NCBI RefSeq assembly: GCF_031679605.1
Contig: NZ_CP117522.1
Coordinates: forward strand, 3,534,001-3,598,000
DNA from: Streptomyces luomodiensis
GTDB taxonomy: Bacteria; Actinomycetota; Actinomycetes; Streptomycetales; Streptomycetaceae
DNA length: 64,000 nucleotides
Reading direction: 5' to 3'
Shown here: positions 19,393 through 28,002 of the stretch, piece by piece
Position numbering within the stretch: the stretch's first letter is position 1
Layout of the letters: each line of letters opens with the position of its first letter
The notes under the pieces: model-generated
What the model was told of the DNA's origin: nothing
The model's database searches: none
The model's input: only the letters and a program-made list of their open reading frames with translations
Made by a program: the position numbers and the translations under genes

Positions 19393-20649
19393 ACGACGCC
19401 CCACGGCGTCGGGGTCGTCCAGCGCCTCATGCGGCTCCTCCGCCACGGCGCCCTCGGCCGACCCGGCCGGGGCGTGCTTGCGGCGCGCCGCCAGGCGGGC
19501 CGTGATCAGCCCGGCGACGGGCTCGGTGTAGCGGGCGGTGAGCGGGCCGAGGACGACCAGGATCAGGACGTACGCCGTGGCCAGCGGGCCGAGCGACGGT
19601 TCGATACCAGCGGTGACGGCGAGTCCCGCGATGACGATCGAGAACTCGCCACGGGCCACCAGCGTACCGCCGGCCCGCCAGCGGCCCCGGACGGAGATTC
19701 CGGCCCGCCGCGCCGCCCAGTAGCCAGTGACGATCTTCGTACCGGCGGTGATGACGGCCAGCGTCATGGCGGGCAGCAGCACCGGCGGAATGCTGGCCGG
19801 GTCCGTGTGCAGCCCGAAGAAGACGAAGAAGACGGCGGCGAACAGATCCCGCAGCGGGCTCAGCAGATGGTGGGTGCCCTCGGCGACCTCCCCGGACAGG
19901 GCGATGCCCACCAGGAACGCGCCGACGGCGGCCGACACCTGGAGCTGCTGGGCGATCCCCGCCACCAGCAGCGTCAGTCCGAGCACCACCAGCAGCAGCT
20001 TCTCGGGGTCGTCGCTGGAGACGAAGCGGGAGATGAGCCGGCCGTAACGGACGGCGAGGAACAGCACCAGACCGGCCACGCCGAGGGCGATGGTCAGGGT
20101 GACGCTGCCCGCCGCCAGGCCCGCACCGGCCAGCAGGGCGGTGACGATCGGCAGATAGACGGCCATCGCCAGGTCCTCGAGAACCAGGATGCTCAGGATC
20201 GCCGGGGTCTCCCGGTTGCCGAGGCGGCCCAGATCGCCGAGCACCTTGGCGATGACACCGGAGGAGGAGATCCAGGTGACGCCGGCCAGCACGACCGCGG
20301 CCACCGGCCCCCACCCCAGCAGCAGGGCCATCACCGCGCCGGGCAGTGCGTTGAGCACGGCGTCCACGAGCCCGGCCGGGTACTGGGTCTTGAGATTGCT
20401 GACCAGATCGGTGGCGGTGTACTCCAGGCCGAGCATCAGCAGCAGCAGGATGACGCCGATCTCGGCGCCGGTCGCGACGAACTCCTCGCTCGCCCCCAGC
20501 GGCAGCAGCCCGCCCTCACCGAAGGCCAGGCCGGCCAGCAGATACAGCGGGATCGGGGAGAACTGAAACCGTCCGGCCAGTCGTCCCAGCAGCCCGAGGC
20601 CCAGGATGACCGCGCCGAATTCGATCAGAAAGACGGCAGACGAATGCAT
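19387..20649 (-). CDS. CPA2 cation/proton antiporter (KhtU/CpeB-like)
   Basis: The 420-residue protein has about 12 hydrophobic helices of the sodium/hydrogen exchanger family, starting with SAVFLIEFGAVILGLGLLGRLAG. It includes the conserved EIGVILLLLMLGLEY segment. It exchanges K+ or Na+ for H+ across the membrane. The gene just upstream (4 bases away) encodes an RCK_C regulator, the same arrangement as Bacillus KhtTU and Streptomyces CpeA/CpeB, in which c-di-AMP binds the regulator. The C terminus is a short cytosolic tail without its own RCK domain, as expected if regulation is supplied in trans. Confidence 0.9.
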   Translation of the reverse strand: MHSSAVFLIEFGAVILGLGLLGRLAGRFQFSPIPLYLLAGLAFGEGGLLPLGASEEFVATGAEIGVILLLLMLGLEYTATDLVSNLKTQYPAGLVDAVLNALPGAVMALLLGWGPVAAVVLAGVTWISSSGVIAKVLGDLGRLGNRETPAILSILVLEDLAMAVYLPIVTALLAGAGLAAGSVTLTIALGVAGLVLFLAVRYGRLISRFVSSDDPEKLLLVVLGLTLLVAGIAQQLQVSAAVGAFLVGIALSGEVAEGTHHLLSPLRDLFAAVFFVFFGLHTDPASIPPVLLPAMTLAVITAGTKIVTGYWAARRAGISVRGRWRAGGTLVARGEFSIVIAGLAVTAGIEPSLGPLATAYVLILVVLGPLTARYTEPVAGLITARLAARRKHAPAGSAEGAVAEEPHEALDDPDAVGRRS

Positions 20650-20653
20650 CGCT

Positions 20654-21124
20654 TCACTCCCGCCCTAGTATCGCCGCGGCCGTCTCCACGCCCTCGCGGG
20701 TACCGATCACGATCAGCTCGTCCCCGCCGGCCAGCCGGAAGTCGGGGGTCGGGGAGGGGATCGCCTCCGCCCTGCGCAGCACGGCCACGATCGAGGCGCC
20801 GGTCTGCGTCCGCATCCGCGTCTCGCCCAGCACCCGTCCGTTCCAGTACGAGACGGTCGACAGCTCGATCCGCTCGGCCACCAGCCCGAGCTCGGTGGTG
20901 GACAGCAGGTTCGGGCTGTGATGAGTCGGCATCAACGCCCCTACGAGCGCTTCCGCTTCTCCTGCGGTCAGCCTGGTGGACAGGGCGCATTCATCGGGAT
21001 CTTCCTTCCGGTATGTACTCAGTGTCCGTCCGCCGTCGCGATGCGCGATGACCGAGAGCCGCCTGTGTTCACGTGTCGTCAGGTCGTATCGAACCCCGAT
21101 GCCCGGCAATGGCGTACTGCTCAT
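20654..21124 (-). CDS. RCK_C (TrkA-C) regulatory subunit of the antiporter (KhtT/CpeA-like)
   Basis: The 156-residue soluble protein has an N-terminal alpha/beta region and a C-terminal TrkA-C domain (about 75-155): VLGETRMRTQTGASIVAVLRR and GDELIVIGTREGVE are typical. In Bacillus and Streptomyces such subunits bind c-di-AMP and control the antiporter encoded next door. I chose the ATG at 21124 because the protein family begins with a short PGIGVRYDL strand; the frame is open far upstream, but that sequence looks non-coding. The Shine-Dalgarno is weak. Confidence 0.87.
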   Translation of the reverse strand: MSSTPLPGIGVRYDLTTREHRRLSVIAHRDGGRTLSTYRKEDPDECALSTRLTAGEAEALVGALMPTHHSPNLLSTTELGLVAERIELSTVSYWNGRVLGETRMRTQTGASIVAVLRRAEAIPSPTPDFRLAGGDELIVIGTREGVETAAAILGRE

Positions 21125-21284
21125 CCGCGGAGCGCCCACAATCGTCCCTCTCGTAGCTCTGGTCTCATGCCACCCTAACGAATGGCAAAGAATAGGTAAT
21201 GATGGCCGGTGTGCGAGGGTGCGATGGGACGATGCCGACCGCACAAGGTGGGGTGACCATCGAGATACGAGGAGGATGGTGCCC

Positions 21285-21689
21285 ATGATTGAGTGGAGGC
21301 GGCTCAGCACCGGCGTCAGGCCGGTTCCCGATCCGGTCGCCACCCCCGTCATCTGGGGCGGGGCCTTCCTCGGCGCACTCGTCCTGGTAGCGACCGTGAA
21401 CTTCTTCGGCGGCCACGGGCGGCCGATGTTCGCCCTGGTCACACTGTCGCTGCTGGCTGCCCTGCTGGGGCTGTGCTCGCGGTTCGTCGCCGCGCCCGGT
21501 ACGGCGGCGCTGTGCTGGCTGTTCCTCAACGGCTTCGCCATCCCGCCCGCGGGCCAGCTCACTTGGGCGGGCGACCGCGACACCGGCTGGCTCGCCTGCC
21601 TCCTGGCGGCGGCCGTCGCCGGCACCGCGCTCGCCCGGGTCGTCAACGCGCGGGCGGGATACCGCCGTATCACCCCGCCGGGCCCGTAA
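21285..21689 (+). CDS. Small integral membrane protein
   Basis: The 134-residue protein has about four hydrophobic helices (around residues 17-35, 45-62, 68-85 and 97-118). The ATG at 21285 has GGAGGA 8 bases upstream, which decides it against the GTG at 21279. It is divergent from the antiporter operon and could be part of the same cation-homeostasis theme, but I do not recognise a defined family. Confidence 0.75.
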   Translation: MIEWRRLSTGVRPVPDPVATPVIWGGAFLGALVLVATVNFFGGHGRPMFALVTLSLLAALLGLCSRFVAAPGTAALCWLFLNGFAIPPAGQLTWAGDRDTGWLACLLAAAVAGTALARVVNARAGYRRITPPGP

Positions 21690-21772
21690 CGGACGGCGTT
21701 GTCAGGGCGCTTCACGGCGCCGTTTTCACCGCTCACCTGGTGCCACATGCCTGGCGCCACACACCTGATGCT

Positions 21773-22762
21773 CTAGTGCGGCATCGTCAGCACCGCCACA
21801 CCGCCCACCCGGTCGGCGGCGAGGTCGTCGAGGGCGGTGTCCGCCCGGTCGAAGGGGTAGCGGGTGACCGTGGCGCGGACGCGGTGGTCGGCGGCGTTGG
21901 CCAGGAATTCCCGGCCGTCCTCGCGGGTGTTGGCGGTGACGCTGCGGACGGTGCGTTCGCGGAAGAGATGGCGCGCGTAGTTCAGGGAGGGGATGTCGGA
22001 GAGGTAGATGCCGGCGATGCTCAGCGTGCCGCCGGCGTCCAGGGCCTCCAGGGCGACCGGGACCAGGTCGCCGACCGGGGCGAAGAGGATGGCGGCGTCG
22101 AGGGGCTCGGGCGGTCGGTCGTACGCGTCCCTCGCGCTGGCGGCGCCGAGGTCCAGGGCGAGGGCGCGGGCGGCGGCCGAGCGGGTCAGGACGTGGACGA
22201 CGGCGCCCTGGGCGATGGCGACCTGCGCGGTGAGGTGGGCGGAGCCGCCGAAGCCGTAGATGCCGAGCCGGCCGCCCGGTGGGAGATCGGCGCGGCGCAG
22301 GGCGCGGTAGCCGATGATGCCGGCGCACAGCAGCGGGGCGAGCTCCTCGTCGGCGTATCCGGAGGGCAGCTCATAGGCGTAGGCCGCCGGTACGGTGACG
22401 TACTCGGCGTAACCGCCGTCCGCGTCCCAGCCGGTGTACTCGGAGGACGGGCACAGGTTCTCCTGGCCCCGGAGGCAGTAGCCGCAGCGGCCGCAGGTGC
22501 GCCGCAGCCAGGGGACGCCGAGCCGGATTCCGGCGCCGGGGGCATGCGCCCCCTCGCCCGCCGCGACCACCTCGCCGACGGCCTCGTGGCCGGGGACGAC
22601 GGGGCTGCGGTGCGGGGGCAGATCGCCGTCGCGGACATGCAGATCGGTGCGGCACACCCCACAGGCCCGGACCCGGACCAGCAGTTCGTCCGCCGCCGGC
22701 CGCGGAACCGGCAGCTCCAGCTGCTCGATCCGGCCCGGGGTGGGGACCGTCCATGCCCGCAT
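21773..22762 (-). CDS. Zinc-dependent alcohol dehydrogenase (MDR family)
   Basis: The 329-residue protein has the catalytic zinc site CGVCRTD and GHEAVGEV. The structural-zinc cysteines are in the [15 protein letters not shown] loop, and a Rossmann fold has [10 protein letters not shown]. It is likely NAD(P)-dependent and oxidises or reduces alcohols/aldehydes. I place the start at MRAWTVP as in relatives; a GTG at 22795 in the same frame is an alternative because neither has a strong Shine-Dalgarno. The last part ([25 protein letters not shown], here as motif DIPSLNY) is typical of the AdhA-like subgroup. Confidence 0.85.
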   Translation of the reverse strand: MRAWTVPTPGRIEQLELPVPRPAADELLVRVRACGVCRTDLHVRDGDLPPHRSPVVPGHEAVGEVVAAGEGAHAPGAGIRLGVPWLRRTCGRCGYCLRGQENLCPSSEYTGWDADGGYAEYVTVPAAYAYELPSGYADEELAPLLCAGIIGYRALRRADLPPGGRLGIYGFGGSAHLTAQVAIAQGAVVHVLTRSAAARALALDLGAASARDAYDRPPEPLDAAILFAPVGDLVPVALEALDAGGTLSIAGIYLSDIPSLNYARHLFRERTVRSVTANTREDGREFLANAADHRVRATVTRYPFDRADTALDDLAADRVGGVAVLTMPH

Positions 22763-23113
22763 GGTCGCCGGGAGGCCGGCGTGCGCATCCCTCACACCGC
22801 CAACGTAACGCCATGAGGGCCGGGTGCGGCTAGCCGGCATGCCTCCCGGCCATGCGGGGGCAGAAGGGCGGATATGTGTCCTGAACCTGCCAGCGCTGGG
22901 GACAGTGGTGATCAGGCTCGTGGGCCGCGTATCGGGGCAGAGCTCGTTGGCACGGCGCGGGTACGCCTGGCGGTCGTCGTCGCCATGGGCTACCGTCCGG
23001 CCCGCCGGGACCTGGGCTGGGTAGCGCCTCGGTTACGGGAATCCGGCGCGGGACATGGCACCTTCTTGACAGAACCCACCGTTCCGGTACTTCCCTCGCC
23101 TACGGTCCGCGGC
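22763..23113. other. Divergent intergenic region, alcohol dehydrogenase / polyprenyl synthase
   Basis: The 351 bases have no supported gene. A TTGACA box at 23066-23071 lies before the polyprenyl synthase (listed separately). I see no hairpin or repeat of note. Confidence 0.5.
23066..23093 (+). promoter_or_regulatory. Possible vegetative promoter of the polyprenyl synthase
   Basis: A perfect TTGACA (23066-23071) is followed after 16 bases by TACTTC (23088-23093), 20 bases before the ATG. The -10 match is poor, so this is tentative. Confidence 0.35.
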
Positions 23114-24178
23114 ATGGTCGCGTCCGTCACAACCGAGCCCGAGAGCTCCACCAGGCGCTCCATGGCCACGGAGCTCACCATCGGCGACCCCGCGCTCGCG
23201 GACCGTCTGGCGCGCGGGATGGACGCCTCGGAGAAGCGGCTGCGCGCTGTCGCCGCCGAGGCCCTGGACCCTGGTGTCGCGGATATCGCCGGGCATCTCC
23301 TCGCGTCCGGCGGAAAGCGGCTGCGTCCGCTGCTGGCGCTGCTCGGGGCGGAATTCGGCGAGCGCGATCCGTCCGCCGCCGTGGCGGCCGCCGCCCTGGC
23401 GGAGCTGGTGCATGTCGCCTCGCTGTACCACGACGACGTCATGGATCAGGCCCGCACCCGGCGCGGAGTTCCCAGCGCCAACGCCCGTTGGGGCAATTCC
23501 ACCGCCGTACTCGCGGGCAACTGGCTGCTGTCGAAGGCGGCGCAGCTCTCCTCGGAACTCGGCCCGGAAGCCATCCGATTGCAGTCGGATGCCACCCATC
23601 GGCTGGTCATGGGTCAGGTACGGGAACTCATCGGCCCGTCGGGCGACGACGACCCGCTCTCCCACTACTTCGCCGTGGTGGCCGGGAAGTCGGCCGCGCT
23701 CATCGCGATGGCACTGCAACTCGGGGCGGTCCGGACGGGCGCCCCGGAGCGTGTGGTCGAGGCGCTCGCGGAATACGGAGAACATCTGGGGATCGCGTTC
23801 CAGGTGGCCGATGACATTCTCGACATCACCTCCAGCTCCGAGGTCTCCGGAAAAGAGCAGGGCAAGGATCTCGCGATCGGCGTCGCCAGCCTTCCGGTGC
23901 TGCTGGCGCTGGCCGCCGAGCGGCCCGAGGCGGATGAGTTGCGCACCCTGCTGAACGCCGCCGCCACCGCCCGCACCGTCGCCACCGTCGCCCCGGAGGG
24001 GGCCGGGCTGCCGAGGGCAGTGGCGCTGCTGGACCGCTGCGGGGCGCTGTCGGAGGCGCGGGCCGTGATGCACGCCCGGCTGCTGCGCGCCCGGACCGCG
24101 CTGAACGGACTGCCGCACGGCCCGGCCACCCGGGCGCTGCACGCTCTGTGCGACTTCGTCGCACACCGGGACCACTAG
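23114..24178 (+). CDS. Long-chain polyprenyl diphosphate synthase
   Basis: The 354-residue protein has both aspartate-rich motifs of trans-prenyl synthases, HDDVMD (first) and DDILD (second), plus GGKRLRP and GKEQGKD. It condenses isopentenyl diphosphate onto an allylic primer. In Streptomyces a single-gene enzyme like this supplies the menaquinone side chain (about C45). The ATG at 23114 is preferred because a TTGACA promoter box lies just before it; another ATG exists at 23162. It converges on the agmatinase gene. Confidence 0.9.
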   Translation: MVASVTTEPESSTRRSMATELTIGDPALADRLARGMDASEKRLRAVAAEALDPGVADIAGHLLASGGKRLRPLLALLGAEFGERDPSAAVAAAALAELVHVASLYHDDVMDQARTRRGVPSANARWGNSTAVLAGNWLLSKAAQLSSELGPEAIRLQSDATHRLVMGQVRELIGPSGDDDPLSHYFAVVAGKSAALIAMALQLGAVRTGAPERVVEALAEYGEHLGIAFQVADDILDITSSSEVSGKEQGKDLAIGVASLPVLLALAAERPEADELRTLLNAAATARTVATVAPEGAGLPRAVALLDRCGALSEARAVMHARLLRARTALNGLPHGPATRALHALCDFVAHRDH

Positions 24179-24220
24179 GGCCCTTCTGACGGCCTCCGGG
24201 GAGGGCCGGGCCGGTGCCCC

Positions 24221-24277
24221 CGGCCGACCGGCGTGGCGTCGGCCGACTGGCGTGGCGCCGGCCGGCCCTCGCGTGGC
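24221..24277. repeat. 19-bp tandem repeat, two copies plus a degenerate third
   Basis: CGGCCGACCGGCGTGGCGT (24221-24239) is followed directly by a copy with two changes (24240-24258), then a weaker third copy. It lies between two convergent genes. Confidence 0.6.
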
Positions 24278-24348
24278 TGCCGTCGGCCGTCCGGGACTGC
24301 CGTCCAGGGCCAGGGGCCAGAGGAGCGGAACGTGGGACGGGCCGCGGC

Positions 24349-25350
24349 CTACGACTGCTGCTGCTGCTCTTCCACCCAGCGGTAGAAGGCGATCTGCCGG
24401 GACATGAGGGTGACCAGCTCGTACGCGGTGTGTGAGGCGGCCACGGAGGTGATGTCCGCGTGGTCGTACGCCGGGGCGACCTCGACCAGATCGGCGGAGA
24501 CCAGATGGCAGTCGGCGAGCCCACGCACGATCTCCAGCAACTCGCGCGAGGTGAGACCGCCCGCCTCGGGGGTGCCGGTGCCGGGAGCGTGCGAGGGGTC
24601 CAGGACATCGATGTCCACCGAGATGTAGAGCGGCCGCTTGCCGATCCGCTCCTTGAGCTGCTGCACCACCTCGTCGACCCCGCGCCGCATCACATCGGCC
24701 GAGGTGACGATTCCGAAGCCCAGCTTGGTGTCCTCGGTCAGGTCCTCCTTGCTGTACAGCGGGCCGCGGGTGCCGACGTGCGAGAGCGCGGAGGTGTCGA
24801 GGATGCCCTCCTCGACCGCGCGGCGGAAGGGCGTTCCGTGGGTGTACTGGGCGCCGAAGTGGTTGTCCCAGGTGTCCAGGTGCGCGTCGAAATGCAGCAG
24901 TGCCACCGGGCCGTGCTTGCGGGCGACCGCGCGCAGGATCGGCAGCGCGATGGTGTGGTCCCCGCCCAGCGTCATCAGCTGCGCGCCCGTGGACAGCAGC
25001 TCCTCCGCGCCCGCTTCGATGTTCTCGATGGCCTCGTCGAGGTTGTGCGGGTTGGCGGTGATGTCGCCGGCGTCCGCCACCTGAACGTAGTGGAACGGGT
25101 ACGCGTCCTGCGCCGGGTTGTAGGGGCGCAGCTGGCGCGACGCCTCGCGGATGGCGTTTCCGCCGAAGCGGGCGCCCGGCCGGTAGGAGACACCGGCGTC
25201 GAACGGCACCCCGACCACCGCGATGTCCGTTGTGCCGACCTGGTCCAGGCGCGGAACGCGGCCGAAGGTCGCTGGGCCCGCGAAGCGCAGGGTGCGCTCG
25301 GTCTCCTCGGGCGGTACGGGCATGGCTGTGTCGCGATGGTTCGCGGGCAT
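24349..25350 (-). CDS. speB: Agmatinase-family ureohydrolase
   Basis: The 333-residue protein has all Mn-cluster residues of the arginase/agmatinase fold: GGDHT (His132), HFDAHLD (Asp155, His157, Asp159) and SVDIDVLDP (Asp246, Asp248). It hydrolyses a guanidino group to an amine plus urea; the usual substrate is agmatine, but guanidinobutyrate or a guanidino natural product is also possible. The frame is open to a TTG at 25407, but that TTG is the -35 box of a good promoter, so I place the start at the ATG at 25350. The gene is 2.7 kb from the polyketide cluster. Its upstream region shares a CCCCCTAAAG motif with the cluster. Confidence 0.9.
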   Translation of the reverse strand: MPANHRDTAMPVPPEETERTLRFAGPATFGRVPRLDQVGTTDIAVVGVPFDAGVSYRPGARFGGNAIREASRQLRPYNPAQDAYPFHYVQVADAGDITANPHNLDEAIENIEAGAEELLSTGAQLMTLGGDHTIALPILRAVARKHGPVALLHFDAHLDTWDNHFGAQYTHGTPFRRAVEEGILDTSALSHVGTRGPLYSKEDLTEDTKLGFGIVTSADVMRRGVDEVVQQLKERIGKRPLYISVDIDVLDPSHAPGTGTPEAGGLTSRELLEIVRGLADCHLVSADLVEVAPAYDHADITSVAASHTAYELVTLMSRQIAFYRWVEEQQQQS

Positions 25351-25377
25351 GATCGGTTCTGAGCCCTTCGCGTGGGG

Positions 25378-25407
25378 GAAATAGGCGAGCAGTGGATCCT
25401 GCGTCAA
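25378..25407 (-). promoter_or_regulatory. Probable promoter of the agmatinase gene
   Basis: On the minus strand TTGACG (25407-25402) and TATTTC (25383-25378) are 18 bases apart, 28 bases before the ATG at 25350. Confidence 0.45.
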
Positions 25408-25447
25408 CTATTGAATCCCTCGATCGGGTGAATGCCCACCGTAATCA

Positions 25448-25476
25448 CCCCCTAAAGGCAACCACGCCCCCTATCA
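25448..25476. promoter_or_regulatory. CCCCCTA-type repeat pair, shared with the PKS exporter promoter
   Basis: CCCCCTAAAG (25448-25457) and CCCCCTATCA (25467-25476) start 19 bases apart. The first ten-mer occurs identically at 36561-36570. They lie between the agmatinase and crcB genes. Possible regulator sites (inference). Confidence 0.4.
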
Positions 25477-25556
25477 GGCAGCCGGTACGCGCCGCTGCGC
25501 AGGGCCCTGTCCGCCGCCTTTCCCCAGGTCGGCTGCCTCCGTCGGCACCGCGTAGC

Positions 25557-26075
25557 ATGAATTCCATGGGCAGCTCACGGTCGCAGGTGGCGGACGAGTG
25601 CAGCAACCCCGGCACCGGCCCGACCCCGCCCGTCCGGCACAGCCTGTGGCAGGGGCAGGGTCCCGTGGTGGCCGTGGTGGCGGTGGGCGGCGCACTCGGG
25701 GCGACGGCCCGCTACGGGGCGTCGCTGCTCTGGCCGACCCGGCCCGGCACCTTTCCCTGGACGACCCTGGTGGTGAACGGGGTCGGCTGCGCGATCATCG
25801 GCGTCTTCCTGGTGCTGATCAGCGAGGTGTGGACGGCCCACCGGCTGGTGCGGCCCTTCTTCGGTACGGGTGTGCTCGGCGGTTTCACCACCTTCTCCAC
25901 GTACGCCGTGGACGCGACCCGGCTGGTCCAGGACGGCCGTATCGCGACCGCGTGCGCCTATCTGGCGGGGACCTTGGTGGTGGCGATGGCGGCGGTATGG
26001 GCCGCGGTGGCGGCGACCCGGCGCGCCCTCGGCGCGTACGGCGTCGGCCCCGGCGGGAAGGCGGCGGCCCGGTGA
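25557..26075 (+). CDS. crcB: Fluoride channel CrcB/Fluc, first subunit
   Basis: The 172-residue protein has four membrane helices with Fluc signatures [21 protein letters not shown] and [15 protein letters not shown]. Fluc channels export fluoride as dual-topology dimers; actinomycetes often carry two adjacent genes forming a heterodimer. The N-terminal 30 residues are a hydrophilic extension. The start is uncertain (ATG at 25557 or 25566; no clear Shine-Dalgarno). The stop overlaps the next GTG by 4 bases. Confidence 0.9.
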   Translation: MNSMGSSRSQVADECSNPGTGPTPPVRHSLWQGQGPVVAVVAVGGALGATARYGASLLWPTRPGTFPWTTLVVNGVGCAIIGVFLVLISEVWTAHRLVRPFFGTGVLGGFTTFSTYAVDATRLVQDGRIATACAYLAGTLVVAMAAVWAAVAATRRALGAYGVGPGGKAAAR

Positions 26076-26407
26076 ACGGCGAGCCCGCGCTGCGGCTGAC
26101 CGTCTTCATCGGCGAGAACGACACCTGGCACCGCAAACCGCTGTTCGCCGAGATCGTGCACCGTGCCCATCGCGCGGGGCTCACGGGTGCGAGCGTGTTC
26201 CGCGGTGTCGAGGGCTACGGCTCCTCGTCCCTGATCCACACCTCGCGGCTGCTGTCGCTCAGCGAGGATTTGCCCATTGCCATCGTGATCATCGATACGG
26301 AGGAGCGGGTGCGGTCCTTCCTGCCCGAACTGGAGGAGATCGTGGGCGACGGCCTGGTGGTGGTCGACCCGGTCGAGATCGTGCACCCCCGGGGCCGCAT
26401 CCGGTGA
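26072..26407 (+). CDS. DUF190 family protein
   Basis: The 111-residue protein matches DUF190, a ferredoxin-like, PII-resembling fold: [34 protein letters not shown] (core GASVFRG) and [12 protein letters not shown]. It sits between the two crcB genes with 4-base overlaps on both sides (GTGA each time), so the three are tightly coupled. DUF190 proteins are recurrently linked to crcB; the biochemical role is unknown, perhaps a sensor of the channel state. Confidence 0.92.
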   Translation: MNGEPALRLTVFIGENDTWHRKPLFAEIVHRAHRAGLTGASVFRGVEGYGSSSLIHTSRLLSLSEDLPIAIVIIDTEERVRSFLPELEEIVGDGLVVVDPVEIVHPRGRIR

Positions 26408-26778
26408 ACTGGCTGCTGGTGATCGCGGGTGGACTGGTCGGCGCCCCGCTGCGCTATCTGACCGACCGCGTGGTACAGGCCCGGCACGACTCGGTGTTCC
26501 CCTGGGGCACCTTCGTGGTCAATGTGGCGGGCGCCGCGGTGCTGGGCCTGCTGACCGGGGCGGCCGTGGCGGGGGCGGCGTCCCCGCGGTTGCAGCTGCT
26601 CCTGGGCACGGGGCTGTGCGGAGCGCTGACGACATACTCGACGTTCTCGTACGAGACACTGCGGCTGGCCGAGGAGGGCGCCCGGCTCTTCGCCGTCGCG
26701 AACGTGGTGATGAGTGTGGCGGCCGGGACGGGCGCCGCCTTCGCGGGTGGAGCGCTCGCCCACACGATCTGGGGCTGA
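26404..26778 (+). CDS. crcB: Fluoride channel CrcB/Fluc, second subunit
   Basis: The 124-residue four-helix protein carries [23 protein letters not shown] and [15 protein letters not shown], the Fluc pore signatures. With the gene at 25557 it probably forms a heterodimeric fluoride exporter. The GTG start overlaps the DUF190 stop. Unlike the first subunit it has no N-terminal extension. Confidence 0.92.
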   Translation: MNWLLVIAGGLVGAPLRYLTDRVVQARHDSVFPWGTFVVNVAGAAVLGLLTGAAVAGAASPRLQLLLGTGLCGALTTYSTFSYETLRLAEEGARLFAVANVVMSVAAGTGAAFAGGALAHTIWG

Positions 26779-26830
26779 CGGCACACCGCCCGCCCCCGGC
26801 ACACCACCCACCCCGGCACACCGCTCGTAC
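26779..26830. repeat. Three 17-18-bp tandem repeats
   Basis: CGGCACACC-starting units occur at 26779, 26797 and 26814, each followed by a C-rich half. They lie between the convergent crcB and LysR genes. Confidence 0.6.
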
Positions 26831-26882
26831 CGGCGCGGCGGGCGCCCCGGCGCGGCGCGTGCGGGAGCACCGCCACCGGACG

Positions 26883-27818
26883 CTACGGCAGCAATCGCGT
26901 CGCGGTCGGTGGCAGGCTGAACTCCCCGGTGGCCGCCGTCCGCAGATGCTCCAGCAGCACCCGGCGCAGCTCACGCGCGGCCCGGGGCGGCGCGACGTCC
27001 TTACGGTGGGCGACAGCGATGGTGCGCTGCATGTCGTGCCCCGCGAACGGGGTGATCCGCAGCCCGGACCGGGCCGCCACCATCCCCGGCAGTACGGCGA
27101 TGCCCAGCCCCGCCCGTACGAAGCCCAGCACCGCGTCCATCTCGCCGCCCTCCACCGTGAAGGAGGGCTCGAAACCCGCCGCCCGGCACGCCGCCGTGGT
27201 GAATTCCCGCAGGTCGTATCCGCGGCGGAACATCACCATCGGCCGGTCCCGCAGATCCTCGACCCGGATCCGGCGGCGGCGGGTCGGTGGTGGGGACGCG
27301 GGTGAGGATGCCACCACCAGCTCCTCCCGCAGCAGCTCGGTGGCGGCGAGAGCGGGGGCCTGACCGGGCAGCGGGGTGATGATCAGCGCGAGGTCCAGCT
27401 CGCCCGCGGAGAGTGTGCGCACCAGGTCCTGGGAACCGCCCTCGTCCACGATGAGTTCGATGCCGGGAAACTCGTCGTGGAAGCGGCGCAGCACATCGGG
27501 GACGAAGCTGGCGCACAGGCTCGGCGTGGCTCCCAGCCGCACGCGGCCGCGCCGCAGCTGGGCGACCTCCTGGACCTCGCGGTGCGCGGTCTCGGTGTCG
27601 GCGAGGATCTGGCGGGCGAGCGGAAGCAGCGCCTCTCCCGCGTCGGTGAGCGCGATATGGCCGCGCGCCCGGTGGAAGAGATCGGCTCCGAGCTCCCGCT
27701 CCAGGGCCCGGATCTGCTGGGACAGCGAGGGCTGGGCGACATGCAGAAGCTCCGCGGCACGGGTGAAGTGCCGGGTCTCTGCGACGGTGGCGAAATAACG
27801 CAGCTGCTGCAACTGCAC
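26883..27818 (-). CDS. LysR-family transcriptional regulator
   Basis: The 311-residue protein begins with the LysR winged HTH (MQLQQLRYFATVAE, FTRAAELLHVAQPSLSQQI), then the usual two-lobed effector domain (about 90-290). The GTG at 27818 gives the canonical N terminus; the frame runs further upstream through repetitive sequence that is unlikely to be coding. It lies at the left border of the polyketide cluster but points away from it. Ligand and target are unknown. Confidence 0.9.
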   Translation of the reverse strand: MQLQQLRYFATVAETRHFTRAAELLHVAQPSLSQQIRALERELGADLFHRARGHIALTDAGEALLPLARQILADTETAHREVQEVAQLRRGRVRLGATPSLCASFVPDVLRRFHDEFPGIELIVDEGGSQDLVRTLSAGELDLALIITPLPGQAPALAATELLREELVVASSPASPPPTRRRRIRVEDLRDRPMVMFRRGYDLREFTTAACRAAGFEPSFTVEGGEMDAVLGFVRAGLGIAVLPGMVAARSGLRITPFAGHDMQRTIAVAHRKDVAPPRAARELRRVLLEHLRTAATGEFSLPPTATRLLP

Positions 27819-27890
27819 ACCATGATGATAGGCAGGCCGTGGAATCCTGCCGCAGCACGCCCGCGACGCATCGCTGGGGGAGCTGGGGTG

Positions 27891-27919
27891 TCGCACGTGT
27901 CGCACGTGTCGCACGTGTC
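27891..27919. repeat. Three perfect 9-bp tandem repeats TCGCACGTG
   Basis: TCGCACGTG is repeated exactly at 27891, 27900 and 27909, followed by TC. Each unit holds the palindrome CACGTG. The block lies 73 bases upstream of the LysR start. Confidence 0.85.
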
Positions 27920-27939
27920 GCCCCGAGGACGGAGGGGCG

Positions 27940-27990
27940 CATCCGGCGACCGGTCGCGACCGGTCTTCCTCAGGCGGCCGTCGCCGGATG
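27940..27990 (-). terminator. Hairpin after the sulfotransferase gene
   Basis: CATCCGGCGAC (27940-27950) pairs perfectly with GTCGCCGGATG (27980-27990). A second internal dyad, CCGGTCGCGACCGG, lies in the loop. It is 13 bases past the stop of the gene ending at 28003. Confidence 0.65.
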
Positions 27991-28002
27991 ACGACGCGCG
28001 CC

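Noticed and set aside
25351..25556. Fluoride riboswitch before crcB
   Set aside because: I looked for the crcB-motif pseudoknot sequence and could not match its conserved parts; the C-rich repeats there are better explained otherwise.
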